NCBI RefSeq assembly: GCF_000176515.1
Contig: NZ_ADAQ01000010.1
Span: 124,001-188,000, forward strand
Length of the DNA: 64,000 bases
Source: Grimontia hollisae CIP 101886
GTDB taxonomy: Bacteria; Pseudomonadota; Gammaproteobacteria; Enterobacterales; Vibrionaceae
Direction: 5' to 3'
Under the pieces are notes generated by a model, which was not told the DNA's origin, searched no databases, and saw only the letters and a program-made list of their open reading frames with translations. Both the position numbers and the translations under genes were made by a program. Positions 25,532-34,961 of the stretch are shown here, one piece after another (the stretch's first letter is position 1; every line of letters begins with the position of its first letter).

Positions 25532-26443
25532 ATGACCTCTATTGCCTTTTTTGGCACGCTGGAAGTAGGTCTGGTTTATGGCCTGGTTGCGCTGGGCGTA
25601 TATCTGACTTTCCGGGTTTTAGATTTTCCGGATCTGACGGTTGATGGCAGCTTTCCGATGGGAGCTGCTGTTGCTGCCACACTGATTGTGTCCGGCGTTG
25701 ATCCGTGGATTTCTACTTTTGCAGCAATGTTTGCCGCGTCATTGACAGGATTGGTGACTGCATTTCTTACAGTGAAATGTGGGATCCTCAACCTGCTCGC
25801 CAGCATCCTAACAATGATCGCAGCATTTTCTATCAATATCCGCATTATGGGGCGGCCAAATATCGCACTTTTAGGCGAAGACACCATTCTGACACCGTTT
25901 GAAAACATGGGTTTCGATCCTGTCTACGTGCGTCCGCTGGTGGTCTTTGTTCTGGTTGTTATCAGCGCACTGTTTGTGATCCGTTTACTTGCGAGTGACT
26001 TTGGTCTGGGTTTACGCGCAACCGGGGTGAACGCCCGCATGGTAAAAGCACAGGGAGCAAGTACCGCTTTTTACACCTATTTCGGCCTTGCGCTGTCAAA
26101 TGGCTTTGTTGGCTTTTCAGGGGCGCTTTTCGCTCAAACCAACAGCTTTGCGGATGTCACTTCCGGCGTGGGCACCATTGTCGTCGGTCTTGCTGCTGTT
26201 ATCCTCGGCCAAACCCTTCTGCCAGGAAGAAAAGTCTGGGTCGCGGTAGTAGCAGTAATTCTTGGTTCGGTGCTTTACCGTCTGGCTGTCGCATTTGCCC
26301 TCAGCTCCGGTATGTTTGGGTTGGAAGCCTCTGATCTGAACCTTGTTACCGCCGTGCTGGTTGCTCTTGCACTGGTTGCGCCGAAAATAAAACAGCAATA
26401 CCAGAAGAATAAGAAAATGAAACAGGCTGAGGTGGTGAAATGA
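25532..26443 (+). CDS. trpY: ABC transporter permease, TrpY type
   Basis: The 303-residue integral membrane protein has about eight hydrophobic segments of the branched-chain amino-acid/TrpY permease type. Landmarks are VYGLVALGVYLTFRVLDFPDLTVDGSF near the N-terminus, DFGLGLRATGVNARM as the coupling-helix region facing the ATPase, and ALSNGFVGFSGALFAQ. AGGAG precedes the ATG at 25532. Its last codons overlap the ATPase start (ATGA), showing translational coupling. The C-terminal tail is Lys-rich and cytoplasmic. It forms the channel for the substrate delivered by the upstream binding protein. Confidence 0.9.
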   Translation: MTSIAFFGTLEVGLVYGLVALGVYLTFRVLDFPDLTVDGSFPMGAAVAATLIVSGVDPWISTFAAMFAASLTGLVTAFLTVKCGILNLLASILTMIAAFSINIRIMGRPNIALLGEDTILTPFENMGFDPVYVRPLVVFVLVVISALFVIRLLASDFGLGLRATGVNARMVKAQGASTAFYTYFGLALSNGFVGFSGALFAQTNSFADVTSGVGTIVVGLAAVILGQTLLPGRKVWVAVVAVILGSVLYRLAVAFALSSGMFGLEASDLNLVTAVLVALALVAPKIKQQYQKNKKMKQAEVVK

Positions 26444-27234
26444 TCGAATTAAAAGACATTCAAGTCACCTTCAATCCTGGCACTGTACTGGAAAACCGCG
26501 CACTGCGTGGTGTGTCGCTGACAGTACCTGAAAAGCAATTCCTGACCATTATTGGTTCAAATGGTGCGGGAAAATCTACCCTGTTAGGCGCTGTTTCCGG
26601 CGAAACACCGATGGTCGGTGGCCGTGTTGTGATTGACGATATTGATGTGACCAAGCAACAGGTCCACCAGCGCGCAGCGCTTGCCGCCCGCGTGTTTCAG
26701 GATCCGCTTGCCGGTACCTGTGCATCCCTGACCATTGAGGAAAACCTTGCGCTTGCTTACAGCCGTGGCAGCCGCCGTGGGTGGTCGTTGGCCTTGTCGA
26801 GCAAACGCCGTGACGTGTTTAGAGAGCGTATTTCCATTCTTGGATTAGGGCTGGAAGATCGTCTCGGTGACAGCATCGGCTTGCTTTCCGGTGGTCAAAG
26901 ACAGGCGGTCAGCCTTGTTATGGCAACACTGTCAGACAGCAAGCTGCTGTTACTTGACGAGCACACCGCTGCGCTTGACCCACGCATGGCCGCGTTTGTT
27001 ATCGACCTGACCAAAAAGGTGATCACAGAATTTGGATTGACGGCACTGATGGTGACGCATTCGATGAAAGATGCTCTCGCCTGTGGTGATCGCACTGTGA
27101 TGCTTCACCAGGGAGAAATCGTGCTGGATGTAGAAGGCGAAGAACGTGCCAATATGGGTGTTCCCCAATTGCTGGATATGTTCAGTAAAGTTCGTGGCGA
27201 AGAACTGGCAGATGACAGCCTGCTGCTGAGCTGA
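26440..27234 (+). CDS. trpZ: ABC transporter ATP-binding protein, TrpZ type
   Basis: The 264-residue ABC ATPase has Walker A GSNGAGKST, Q-loop VFQDPL, signature LLSGGQRQAVSL, Walker B LLLLDEHTAALD and switch His in MVTHSM. It energises import with the upstream permease. Start ATG at 26440 overlaps the permease stop. A Rho-independent terminator follows 33 bases after the stop, closing a three-gene operon. Substrate specificity comes from the binding protein, so the Trp assignment is by family only. Confidence 0.92.
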   Translation: MIELKDIQVTFNPGTVLENRALRGVSLTVPEKQFLTIIGSNGAGKSTLLGAVSGETPMVGGRVVIDDIDVTKQQVHQRAALAARVFQDPLAGTCASLTIEENLALAYSRGSRRGWSLALSSKRRDVFRERISILGLGLEDRLGDSIGLLSGGQRQAVSLVMATLSDSKLLLLDEHTAALDPRMAAFVIDLTKKVITEFGLTALMVTHSMKDALACGDRTVMLHQGEIVLDVEGEERANMGVPQLLDMFSKVRGEELADDSLLLS

Positions 27235-27266
27235 CATTCTTCAACGAATAGATGCAATATCCTTTT

Positions 27267-27293
27267 AAGGGCGGTACATAACCGCCCTTTTTG
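27267..27293 (+). terminator. Rho-independent terminator of the ABC operon
   Basis: AAGGGCGGT and ACCGCCCTT form a 9-base stem with loop ACATA, followed by TTT. It ends the importer operon and separates it from the convergent viaA gene. Confidence 0.92.
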
Positions 27294-27306
27294 TTATGTC
27301 TAAATT

Positions 27307-28755
27307 CTAGAAACGCTTGAGCAGGCGTCCCATCAGTGACGGATGATAATCCCAGGTGTGATCAAACATTTCCATCAGTTTTGGATTGCCGTATTTTGAC
27401 AGGCAGATAGCATGAAATCGATTATGTTGCTCTTTCAGCGCGTTCACTTTTTCCTGCACGTCTTTGGGCTGAACCGGTGCAATGAAATCCGAAATGACCA
27501 CCAGATCGGCATTGCGGTATTTATCAGTGCCCATCAGTTCAATGGAATGGGTCAGCACGGGCGCTAAGTCTGTTCCCCCATGGAACGAATAAGAAAGAAA
27601 ATTCAGCGCTTCTTTAAGCCCATTCTCACCAGTCAGTTCATAAGTGATGTGGTCAGTGGAAAAGATCATGACCGAGCAGTCTCTGTCTTCCTGTACCGCG
27701 ATTTGCATCAAGGCATAAGCCATCGCCTTGGCACATTGTTCAGGAAAACCACTCATCGACCCTGATGCATCGACACAAATCAGGAATGGCCCTTTTTCCA
27801 CCTCTACCTGCTTACTCTCAGGCTTAAACGATTTCACTTTTCTTAAAGAACGTTGCATGCCTTGCATGCGATAGGTCAGCAGGCGTTTGTCCGCAAAATG
27901 TTTGTAGAACAGAATTTCCAGTGCAGGTTCTGCAAGGTAGATAGTCTCGTTGGGAACAATCTTTTCAAGGTTATCGCTTTGATGGATACCAACAATATCA
28001 TCAGCGACGTTATCGGCCGGTTCTTCAACCAATTTCAGTTCTTCTGCGGGTGAACGCTGGAGGGAAGGATCATCCACGTCATTCGCCATTCTCCCCAGCT
28101 TTTCGGCGATACTCTGAAGATCTTTGTTTTCTTTCAGGAAGGCAACAAAGCGCTTCAACAAATCTACATCGGTTTGGGTCACTTTTGATGAAGCCAGATC
28201 CCAAAGGCGGCCCACTTTTTCTAATGTTCCCTGCTCCCGCACATTTTCGAGCGTTTTGTAGGTTTCGATGCGCTGGTAAAGCTCTTTCAGCAGCTTTTCT
28301 TTGTGTGATTCAAGTTCTTTCTTCTGAGCCTTTTGAATGGCAATAGCTAAGTACTCATACCATTTTTTACAAAAATACGCCTGAAACATCGGCGTCTCAT
28401 TGGCAACGTTTTTTTCGATCAAACGCCTTGCTTCCAGATAGAACCCGGACTTACCTTCAAGCTTTTTGATCATCGGTTTCGCATTGCTGACGAAATCCTG
28501 CTGCGACAGGGAAACCGCTTGCTGATAAAGTTGGATTTCCTGGCGTAAATCATCAGTAATGCAATCAGTGCTTAACCGGCGCTTTACAGAGTGTCGCCAT
28601 TTACGGATATGCTGGCGCACTGCCGATTTAGCAGAAGGGCTGGCTTCTGTCATCATCAAAAGCTGGGGCTTGGCCATGACCTCATTGACAGCATGCTCCA
28701 ACATGCCGGTTTCGGCTAGCATCATGCCTAGATGGAGACTTTCAGGACTCAGCAT
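27307..28755 (-). CDS. viaA: VWA-domain protein ViaA
   Basis: The 482-residue protein has a helical N-terminal region and a C-terminal von Willebrand factor A domain (about 320-482). Its MIDAS is PFLICVDASGSMSGFPEQCAKA, with later Thr and Asp positions in FHGGTDLAP and LVVISDF. ViaA partners the MoxR ATPase RavA, modulating respiratory complexes and aminoglycoside uptake in E. coli. The ATG at 28755 is preceded by AAGGAG five bases upstream; a GTG six bases earlier would overlap that site. It begins nine bases after the ravA stop, in the usual ravA-viaA order. Confidence 0.94.
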   Translation of the reverse strand: MLSPESLHLGMMLAETGMLEHAVNEVMAKPQLLMMTEASPSAKSAVRQHIRKWRHSVKRRLSTDCITDDLRQEIQLYQQAVSLSQQDFVSNAKPMIKKLEGKSGFYLEARRLIEKNVANETPMFQAYFCKKWYEYLAIAIQKAQKKELESHKEKLLKELYQRIETYKTLENVREQGTLEKVGRLWDLASSKVTQTDVDLLKRFVAFLKENKDLQSIAEKLGRMANDVDDPSLQRSPAEELKLVEEPADNVADDIVGIHQSDNLEKIVPNETIYLAEPALEILFYKHFADKRLLTYRMQGMQRSLRKVKSFKPESKQVEVEKGPFLICVDASGSMSGFPEQCAKAMAYALMQIAVQEDRDCSVMIFSTDHITYELTGENGLKEALNFLSYSFHGGTDLAPVLTHSIELMGTDKYRNADLVVISDFIAPVQPKDVQEKVNALKEQHNRFHAICLSKYGNPKLMEMFDHTWDYHPSLMGRLLKRF

Positions 28756-28764
28756 TCCCACTCC

Positions 28765-30417
28765 TTACTCGAAGTATTCGGCTAACATACGTGTTCGGAA
28801 TGCGCCTTTCTCAAATTTAGCCGTTTGACGCTGCAATGCCTCCTCTGCGTCAGTAATGCTGTTGGCCAACAGTGTCAAAAGCTCTGTATTAGCAAAATGA
28901 TGCGGTAGAGCAGCATTGAGCTGGCTGCGAGCCACCCGGATCATATGTTTGGCTTCGTCGATTTTAGCAATAGAGGCTTCATTCCTTTGCTGCCATTGCG
29001 CAAACGCATCAGCATCATTGTTATCGATGCCTGCAATAGCAACTGGAACCGGGCGATTGGCAATGTCTTTGATCACCAACTTGTGCTCACTGTCCACGTC
29101 AAATTTCAACAGACAAAGGTTCGGGTTTTTGTTGACGTAACCATACACATCGCATGCACCGTTCTTGATCTTCTTCTCAAACTCAGCCGCATCCACATAG
29201 ACCCAACGGCTGTCTCCCTTTTCTTTTTCAGACACCGAAGGATTGGCTTCGAGCATGATAAATTTCACCAGGTTGTTTGCCATGTTGAGCGAATAACGAC
29301 GAGCCTTCGTCAGGTCGACACGATTTTTCTCTTTTCGCATCGAAAGTTCAGTATCCACCGTGTGGCCCAGTGCGTTTTTGATTTCTTCTTCCAGCTCTTT
29401 GCTGTCTTCATTGGCCTCCTGGGCAAGGGCGAGCGCCTCTTGTTGGTTGAAGCAAACCTCTTGGGCAAAACGCCGCATCACCGCAGTCACCACATTGCGG
29501 GATTCTGGGCTGTGCCACAGACACTCTTGCAATAGAAGAAGGTCGACAGGGTTCACTTCGTGGCGACCATTGAAAAACGCACTGGCTTTCAGCAAACGAA
29601 CCGCTTTTTTCCAGCGGCGATCAGAAATGTAAAGCTCTTCAGCGGGAAAATCATTGGTACTGTCTTCTGCTTCTTGTTCGAGCAACATTTTAAGTGCATA
29701 GATTTTTTCAAACACGTCGTCAGGCAAGCCCACGCTATCAATCTGCTGTTGCCATTGCTCGTACTCATGCGCTTTGATTGAGATATCTCTGCCGATAGTA
29801 ATGTCAGGTTCACCGCTGTTGCCGGTCAGCAAGCGTTTGAAATTACTCTTTTCCTGAATCCGGTTGACAAAGATCCGCACCAACATCCGGTCATACAGTG
29901 CATCCAGACCGCTGTCTGGCTCTGGTAATTCATTTGAAGCGGTTACCAAAAGCCGCATTGGAACCGGCAAGACTTCACTGCCGTTGCGGAATACACGCTC
30001 GTTAACCACAGTGAGCAAGGTATTGAGGATAGCCGGTCCGGCTTTCCAGATCTCATCAAGGAAAACCACGTCTGCCGTTGGCAGGTAACCGTCAGTCAGG
30101 CGGACATATTTCCCGTTGTCTTTGAGCTCTTGAATAGAGAGCGGGCCAAACACTTCTTCCGGTGTCGAAAAGCGGGTCATCAGGTATTCGAAGAAGCGAC
30201 TGTCATCGAAGGCTTCGATAAGACGCTTGGCAATATAACTTTTGGCAATGCCAGGGGGCCCCAGTAGAAAAACACTTTCACCGCTAAGCGCTGCGAGCAG
30301 ACATAGACGAATAGTGTTCTCGCGTTCATAAACGCCGTTGGATAAAGCATGCACAAGCTTTTGAATGCGCTCAGGCAACAATGCATTGTTGGTAGGCATA
30401 GCGATTTGATTCGTCAC
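28765..30417 (-). CDS. ravA: MoxR-type AAA+ ATPase RavA
   Basis: The 550-residue AAA+ protein has Walker A in [42 protein letters not shown], Walker [20 protein letters not shown] and sensor 1 [34 protein letters not shown] follows. RavA hexamers act with ViaA and, in E. coli, bind the inducible lysine decarboxylase LdcI through a C-terminal triple-helical domain. That region diverges here and is about 50 residues longer overall than in E. coli RavA. The start is GTG at 30417, with GGAG seven bases upstream; the internal ATG at codon 7 lacks a ribosome site. Confidence 0.95.
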   Translation of the reverse strand: MTNQIAMPTNNALLPERIQKLVHALSNGVYERENTIRLCLLAALSGESVFLLGPPGIAKSYIAKRLIEAFDDSRFFEYLMTRFSTPEEVFGPLSIQELKDNGKYVRLTDGYLPTADVVFLDEIWKAGPAILNTLLTVVNERVFRNGSEVLPVPMRLLVTASNELPEPDSGLDALYDRMLVRIFVNRIQEKSNFKRLLTGNSGEPDITIGRDISIKAHEYEQWQQQIDSVGLPDDVFEKIYALKMLLEQEAEDSTNDFPAEELYISDRRWKKAVRLLKASAFFNGRHEVNPVDLLLLQECLWHSPESRNVVTAVMRRFAQEVCFNQQEALALAQEANEDSKELEEEIKNALGHTVDTELSMRKEKNRVDLTKARRYSLNMANNLVKFIMLEANPSVSEKEKGDSRWVYVDAAEFEKKIKNGACDVYGYVNKNPNLCLLKFDVDSEHKLVIKDIANRPVPVAIAGIDNNDADAFAQWQQRNEASIAKIDEAKHMIRVARSQLNAALPHHFANTELLTLLANSITDAEEALQRQTAKFEKGAFRTRMLAEYFE

Positions 30418-30658
30418 GTTGCTGCTCCATTTTACTCATCAACAACATGAGACAAGTCATAACACATTGTTAATATTTTGTAACTATTAATATTTGCTTA
30501 CATCTTGTATAGCATTTCAACTTTGACCTTTGCCACCGTTAAATCTTAGTTTGCATTCCAGTTGCATAAAAAACTCCCAACTTGATTCCCATTTGTTCAT
30601 TGGATTGGTTAGAAGGCTGTCTTTCCCTCTTGGGTAACGTGAGTCAGCAAAAGCAGAT

Positions 30659-30689
30659 AAAAAAGCCCCCGCAATTGCGAGGGCCTGAT
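30659..30689 (-). terminator. Rho-independent terminator of the sulfurtransferase gene
   Basis: On the minus strand GGCCCTCGC, loop AATT and GCGGGGGCT (one mismatch) are followed by TTTTTT. It lies about 20 bases past the stop codon. Confidence 0.9.
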
Positions 30690-30708
30690 TACAGCAATTA
30701 AAACGTGT

Positions 30709-31581
30709 TCAATCCGTTACGACAGGTAAGGTAGGATGACTGCCCCACTCACTCCATGATCCATCATAAACCGTCACTGTTTTGCCCAGTGCATATTCAC
30801 TCGCCAAAGCAAGCACACAGGCCGTCACCCCAGAGCCGCAAGATACGATGTTGGGCTTTTCATCTGAAATCACGCCCGCTAACAGCTGCTTCAACAGATC
30901 AGGTGATTTGTATTTTCCGTCTTGCAGCAGGCCTGAAAATGGCAGGTTTTTTGCCGTTGGCATATGGCCGCTACGCACACCCGGCCTTGGCTCTGGCGCC
31001 TTACCCGCGAAACGGTCAGCGGCGCGTACATCAATCACGTTCACTGAACAGGCTTCAATGCCAGCCAGCAGTGCTTCTGCGTCGATAACGCGCTCAGGTT
31101 GGAAGTTTGCAGAATAACGGCATGGCACAATTGTTGGTGGTTCTGACGTTTCCAATGAGCCGCCTATCGCTTCCCAGGCTGGCAAGCCACCATCCAGCAC
31201 CGCAACGTGCTTGTGCCCCATCACTTTAAACATCCACCACCCACGGGGCGATGAGAAAATGCCTGTGCTGTCATACACGACCAGGTGATCGTCATGACTT
31301 ATCCCCAACTCACCGACAGCAGCCTCAAATTCCTTTGGCGACGGAAGCATATGTGGCAGTGGCGAACGTTTATCATAAATCTCACCATCGAAATCGAAGT
31401 AAATCGCACCGGGAATACGCTTTTCGTGCCATTCCGCTTTGCCGTTTCTCCCCACGCCGGGCATGAACCAACTGGCGTCCACCAGCTTCAATGAAGGTGC
31501 ATTGAGGTTATCTCTTAACCATTCGGCACTGACCAATACGTCATTTCTCTGTAGCAAATCACTCTCCTTATACTTCGCCAT
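30709..31581 (-). CDS. sseA: 3-mercaptopyruvate sulfurtransferase (two-domain rhodanese)
   Basis: The 290-residue tandem rhodanese has a catalytic loop CGSGVTAC, the CGxGVT form expected for mercaptopyruvate rather than thiosulfate sulfurtransferases. PGAIYFDFDGEIYDK, VVYDSTGIFSSPRGWWMFKVMGH, VLDGGLPAW and RPGVRSGHMPTAKNLPF are family landmarks. It transfers sulfane sulfur from 3-mercaptopyruvate to thiol or cyanide acceptors. The start is uncertain. ATG at 31581 is taken here, but AAGGAG lies six bases before an in-frame TTG at 31557, which also gives a family-like N-terminus. The gene is monocistronic with a terminator. Confidence 0.92.
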   Translation of the reverse strand: MAKYKESDLLQRNDVLVSAEWLRDNLNAPSLKLVDASWFMPGVGRNGKAEWHEKRIPGAIYFDFDGEIYDKRSPLPHMLPSPKEFEAAVGELGISHDDHLVVYDSTGIFSSPRGWWMFKVMGHKHVAVLDGGLPAWEAIGGSLETSEPPTIVPCRYSANFQPERVIDAEALLAGIEACSVNVIDVRAADRFAGKAPEPRPGVRSGHMPTAKNLPFSGLLQDGKYKSPDLLKQLLAGVISDEKPNIVSCGSGVTACVLALASEYALGKTVTVYDGSWSEWGSHPTLPVVTD

Positions 31582-31643
31582 CGTCAGATCCAAATGAATG
31601 AGATAGCATGACCTAAGTTACTATTAAATATACTAAGGACCTT

Positions 31644-32546
31644 ATGTTTTCACGCAGATTTTTGGGTACTGCGCTGCTTGCTGTCCCTATGCTCAGTGTT
31701 CCCGTCCACGCGGCGACCGTTTCCTTTTCCCTCGACAACGATAGTGCTCTGGGAACAGACCGAGATTATACCAGCGGCCTTTTCCTCCGTTGGTCCTCAA
31801 ATCCAGACGTGATAGGTTACAGCTTGGAGATTGGCTCTCAAATGTGGACGCCGTCTGATATCGAACAGACCACACCTCAACCAAATGAGCGCCCTTATGC
31901 AGGCTTAGTCTATGGCATGGGAAGGGCCTATCACCAAACCGATTATCGCGCATTTAAAGGAAGTTTGATGCTCGGCACAGTTGGTCCCGACTCTTATGCC
32001 GAAGACGCGCAATCTATCGTTCACGACATTGTCGGCTCACCGGAGCCAAAAGGTTGGGACTACCAAATTAGCAACGAATTTGTCTATCAGGTAGGGCTTG
32101 AGGCCCATCAATTGTTAATGCGCGCCCCAATAGGCGAGTTTAGTGTGTTTGGGCGGGGACAAGGTGGCAATTTCCAAAGTGAAGTGGCCGTTGGTGGCAC
32201 TTACCGGATTGGTTTTGACTTGGAAAACACTTTTGGTTCGACATCAGTTCTTCCGGGCAATGCAGTGGATATCGGCCTGTTAAGCCACAGTGACAGTGGC
32301 ATGTTCTTTTTCGCCACCATTGAAGCGCGCTACCGTTTTGACGATATCACTATCGAAGGTGATAAGCCGGCTGAAAATGATGACATTCATGTTCAACATG
32401 GCCAGGCCGCGATTTCCAGTGGTGTCAGCTGGTATTCTCAACACTGGGGCGCAGTGGCATCAGTCACCGCCCAATCCAAGCAATTTGAGGAATCAGGCCG
32501 CGATCACAGTGCGTATGCCAACTTTACGCTGTTCTATCGTTACTAG
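31644..32546 (+). CDS. lpxR: LpxR-like lipid A 3'-O-deacylase
   Basis: The 300-residue outer-membrane protein has a Sec signal cut after VHA. The LpxR (DUF2219) landmarks are FSLDNDSALGTDRDYTSGLF, ERPYAGLVYGMG, LGTVGPDSYAEDAQSIVHDI and GSPEPKGWDYQ. These include the Asn/Asp, Asp-Tyr-Thr and His positions of the calcium-dependent active site. It ends in a C-terminal aromatic (FYRY) typical of beta-barrel proteins. LpxR removes the 3' acyloxyacyl chain from lipid A at the cell surface. The TAG stop is made from the target TA plus the first G of a MITE, so the coding frame is just preserved. Confidence 0.9.
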   Translation: MFSRRFLGTALLAVPMLSVPVHAATVSFSLDNDSALGTDRDYTSGLFLRWSSNPDVIGYSLEIGSQMWTPSDIEQTTPQPNERPYAGLVYGMGRAYHQTDYRAFKGSLMLGTVGPDSYAEDAQSIVHDIVGSPEPKGWDYQISNEFVYQVGLEAHQLLMRAPIGEFSVFGRGQGGNFQSEVAVGGTYRIGFDLENTFGSTSVLPGNAVDIGLLSHSDSGMFFFATIEARYRFDDITIEGDKPAENDDIHVQHGQAAISSGVSWYSQHWGAVASVTAQSKQFEESGRDHSAYANFTLFYRY

Positions 32547-32811
32547 GGTCTGTTGACCTTTGATGATGATTTTTGCAGCAGTTTGTGGGGACTTTATGCA
32601 AGGCAGAGGCTTCGACGTGTAGCTGGCCTACATGAGAAGCCAATAACGCAGGAGAAAGTTCCCTCAAACGCTGCCCGAAGGGTTCGGCTAAACGCGTTTT
32701 ATGCTTTGTTGAGTTGTATTTGCTTAGAATGCTAGGCGGCATACAACTCGCCGCGCCTAAAACGCTTTTCGCAAGAACAAAAATTTAACCACCAAAGGTC
32801 AACAGACCCTA
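32544..32811. mobile_element. MITE with 18-base terminal inverted repeats and TA target duplication
   Basis: The left end TAGGGTCTGTTGACCTTT and right end AAAGGTCAACAGACCCTA are perfect inverted repeats, with TA on both flanks. The element proper spans 32546-32809 (264 bases) and has no transposase. The TA duplication suggests mobilisation by an IS630/Tc1-mariner-like transposase, which is inference. The element sits exactly at the lpxR stop codon. Removing it and one TA restores TAC TAA TAA. Confidence 0.9.
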
Positions 32812-32821
32812 ATAAGACAAA

Positions 32822-32852
32822 AAATAGGCTGGTGAGGATTGCCAGCCTATTG
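32822..32852 (-). terminator. Orphan minus-strand terminator
   Basis: On the minus strand ATAGGCTGG and CCAGCCTAT form a 9-base stem followed by TTTTTT. The gene it should serve lies to its right on the minus strand, where only a broken reading frame is seen. On the plus strand it could also aid lpxR termination, though the MITE now separates them. Confidence 0.75.
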
Positions 32853-32892
32853 TGGTTTACCGCCCAAATTTCTACGCGATTGGTTGTAACAA

Positions 32893-33088
32893 TTATGCTT
32901 CCTGTTCAACCAGCAACCCTTGGTTTTCTTCATAGTGCTAAGCAGATAACTGACGGTCATCTGAAACAAAGAACAAGACCATTCGTCATCTGGGCTTTTA
33001 GCAGGACAACGTACGTTTTATTATCATATTCGCCAATTTTTATCTCGCAATTTTGAACAGTAAGTGTGTATTTTGTATATAATTGTAC
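32893..33088 (-). pseudogene. Possible decayed minus-strand gene
   Basis: One minus-strand frame (from 33088) reads VQNCEIKIGEYDNKTYVVLL and on to LVLCFR, then stops. After a shift of frame, DDRQLSA, a stop, and HYEENQGLLVEQEA with a terminal TAA follow. The segments look coding-like, and an intrinsic terminator follows 40 bases later. I do not recognise the family. It may be the frameshifted remnant of a small gene; chance is not excluded. Confidence 0.3.
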
Positions 33089-33181
33089 TTATCAGTAATA
33101 TCCTTCTTCGTCGCTGAATACAAACACTCAGGGTAAAGTAATCACGTCGACACCGGCATTAATTAATCGGAGCACACATCA

Positions 33182-34336
33182 ATGCTGCAAAAAGTCGCCA
33201 TTGATCATGTTGAGATCGGCATGTATGTCGAACAAATCGAATCTCAATGTGCCCGTACCAAAATGAAAAGGCCGGGGTTTATCAGACGACAGGAAACCAT
33301 TGAAAACCTGCGCGATAAAGGCGTGTTATACGTTTATATCGACGCTGATCAAATCACTTCAGATGAGGATATCCAATACCGAGAAACCAAGCTGGGGAAG
33401 CATTCATCCATAAAAGGCAGTGATGAGTTCCGTGCGGCAAAAGAGTTGGTTGATACGTCCAAAAAGCAAATCAGTAAACTACTCAACGATATATACGAAA
33501 ACAAACCCGTCGATATTGAGCCAGTCAAGCACATCAGCTCTGACATCGTAGACAACATTTTTGAACGACGCGACGCTGTACTGTGGATCAGCGGCATTCG
33601 TGAAAAAAGTGCGTATTTGCTCGAACACTCCATGAATGTTGCTTTCCATTTGGTGAACTTTGGCCGATATCTGGAGTTTGATCGCCAGACACTTGAAGAA
33701 TTGGCTATTGGAGGCTTGGTGCATGACATTGGAAAGATTCTGGTTCGCGATGAAGTGTTAAACAAACCAGGGAAACTCACCGACGAAGAGTTTCTGCATA
33801 TGAAAGAGCACCAAACCCTGTCACAACCCGTACTCAACAGCATGGTCGATTTACCTACCCTTAGCAAAGATGTCAGCTTGATGCATCATGAAAAACTCGA
33901 TGGCAATGGTTATCCTAACGGCTTAAAAGGTGACGAACTGACAGTCATCGGACGTATGGCTTGCATCGTTGATATATATGATGCCTTAACGGCAGAGCGC
34001 TGCTACAAACCGGCCCTGTCTCCCTCAGAAGCATTTAAGATCATGATTGGCCTGACGCCCTTTCACCTCGACCCTGATCTGCTGAAAAAATTCATCCGCT
34101 GCATCGGTTTTTACCCGGTAGGTTCAGTGGTGGAACTGAGCAACGGCCGGGTAGGTCTGGTATGTAGAGAAAACCCGGATGATCTGATGACACCGACAGT
34201 GAAGCTTTTCTATTCAGCGCACACAGGCTCCTACCGTGAAGTCGAATATGTTGACCTAAAAAAACGCCCTGATCTCAAGATCGTTCGCGGACTGACCGAA
34301 GCCAAACTAAAGACAAACTTCAGCGAGTTCCGTTAA
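33182..34336 (+). CDS. HD-GYP c-di-GMP phosphodiesterase with DUF3391
   Basis: The 384-residue cytosolic protein has an N-terminal DUF3391 (about 3-130, VAIDHVEIGMYVEQIESQ) and an HD-GYP domain (about 140-320). Metal-binding HD is in GGLVHDIGKILVRDEVLNKPG and the signature is HHEKLDGNGYPNGL; DIYDALTAERCYKP follows, with all key residues intact. It should degrade c-di-GMP via pGpG to GMP. No receiver domain is present, so its input signal is unclear. GGAG lies eight bases before ATG. The C-terminal 60 residues form a small beta-rich domain common in this subgroup. Confidence 0.94.
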   Translation: MLQKVAIDHVEIGMYVEQIESQCARTKMKRPGFIRRQETIENLRDKGVLYVYIDADQITSDEDIQYRETKLGKHSSIKGSDEFRAAKELVDTSKKQISKLLNDIYENKPVDIEPVKHISSDIVDNIFERRDAVLWISGIREKSAYLLEHSMNVAFHLVNFGRYLEFDRQTLEELAIGGLVHDIGKILVRDEVLNKPGKLTDEEFLHMKEHQTLSQPVLNSMVDLPTLSKDVSLMHHEKLDGNGYPNGLKGDELTVIGRMACIVDIYDALTAERCYKPALSPSEAFKIMIGLTPFHLDPDLLKKFIRCIGFYPVGSVVELSNGRVGLVCRENPDDLMTPTVKLFYSAHTGSYREVEYVDLKKRPDLKIVRGLTEAKLKTNFSEFR

Positions 34337-34441
34337 CCGCTACAATATTCACCAATTGCGCCACTTCTCTCCTATATTTCATGACCTCGCCAGCGCTTTT
34401 TCTTATACTTGTCTCCTTAATTGATTTGTGGAACTGAAATA

Positions 34442-34864
34442 ATGCGTATTTGTGCTGTTGATTTTAAAAGCAACGAAGCGAACATTTGCCTGCTTGAGTC
34501 AAATCAAGGTCTGTTTGAAGTGCCGGAATGCCGCGCACGAAAATTCACTATCACGGATGTGGCCAGCGCCGAGCAAATCCGAAACTTTCAGAAGCAGTTT
34601 GCAAAACTGATGGAAGATTACAAAGTGGATAAAATTGTTATCCGTGAACGCCCCACCAAGGGGAAATTCGCTGGTAGTGCGGCAGGCTTCAAGATGGAAG
34701 CAGCACTTCAACTGATCGACGGCATTGAAGCAGAAGTGTTCCCGTCATCAGAAATGAAACAGTCACTCAAGAGAAACCCTATTGCGGTTTCACTGAAAGA
34801 AGTTGGCCTGAAGCAATTCCAGGAACATGCTTTTATGACAGCGTGTGCCTACTTGAGCAAATAA
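34442..34864 (+). CDS. DUF3010 family protein
   Basis: A 140-residue soluble protein matching DUF3010: MRICAVDFKSNEANICLLE, CRARKFTITDVASAEQIR, VDKIVIRERPTKGKFAGSAAGFKMEA and VFPSSEMKQSLKRNPI. The N-terminal ICAVDFKSNEA strand and the later IVIRE resemble an RNase H/RuvC-like fold, but this is only a visual impression, and no function is known. The ATG at 34442 is chosen over an in-frame TTG at 34421 because it begins the conserved strand. A terminator follows. Confidence 0.88.
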   Translation: MRICAVDFKSNEANICLLESNQGLFEVPECRARKFTITDVASAEQIRNFQKQFAKLMEDYKVDKIVIRERPTKGKFAGSAAGFKMEAALQLIDGIEAEVFPSSEMKQSLKRNPIAVSLKEVGLKQFQEHAFMTACAYLSK

Positions 34865-34881
34865 CAGGCTCACAGACCCAC

Positions 34882-34905
34882 GGGGCTGCATACGCAGCCC
34901 TTTTT
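34882..34905 (+). terminator. Rho-independent terminator of the DUF3010 gene
   Basis: GGGCTGC and GCAGCCC form a 7-base stem around ATAC, followed by TTTTT. Confidence 0.92.
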
Positions 34906-34961
34906 ACCGCCCTCCACCTCCGCAAGAAGGTCATCACTGCGCTGTTTCTGGCAAATAACCA

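Noticed and set aside
28945..29535. Plus-strand frame of 196 codons
   Set aside because: It is antisense to ravA and has the composition of a reverse-frame shadow.
32524..32742. Short frames inside the MITE
   Set aside because: They lie within a non-coding element with terminal repeats and encode nothing recognisable.
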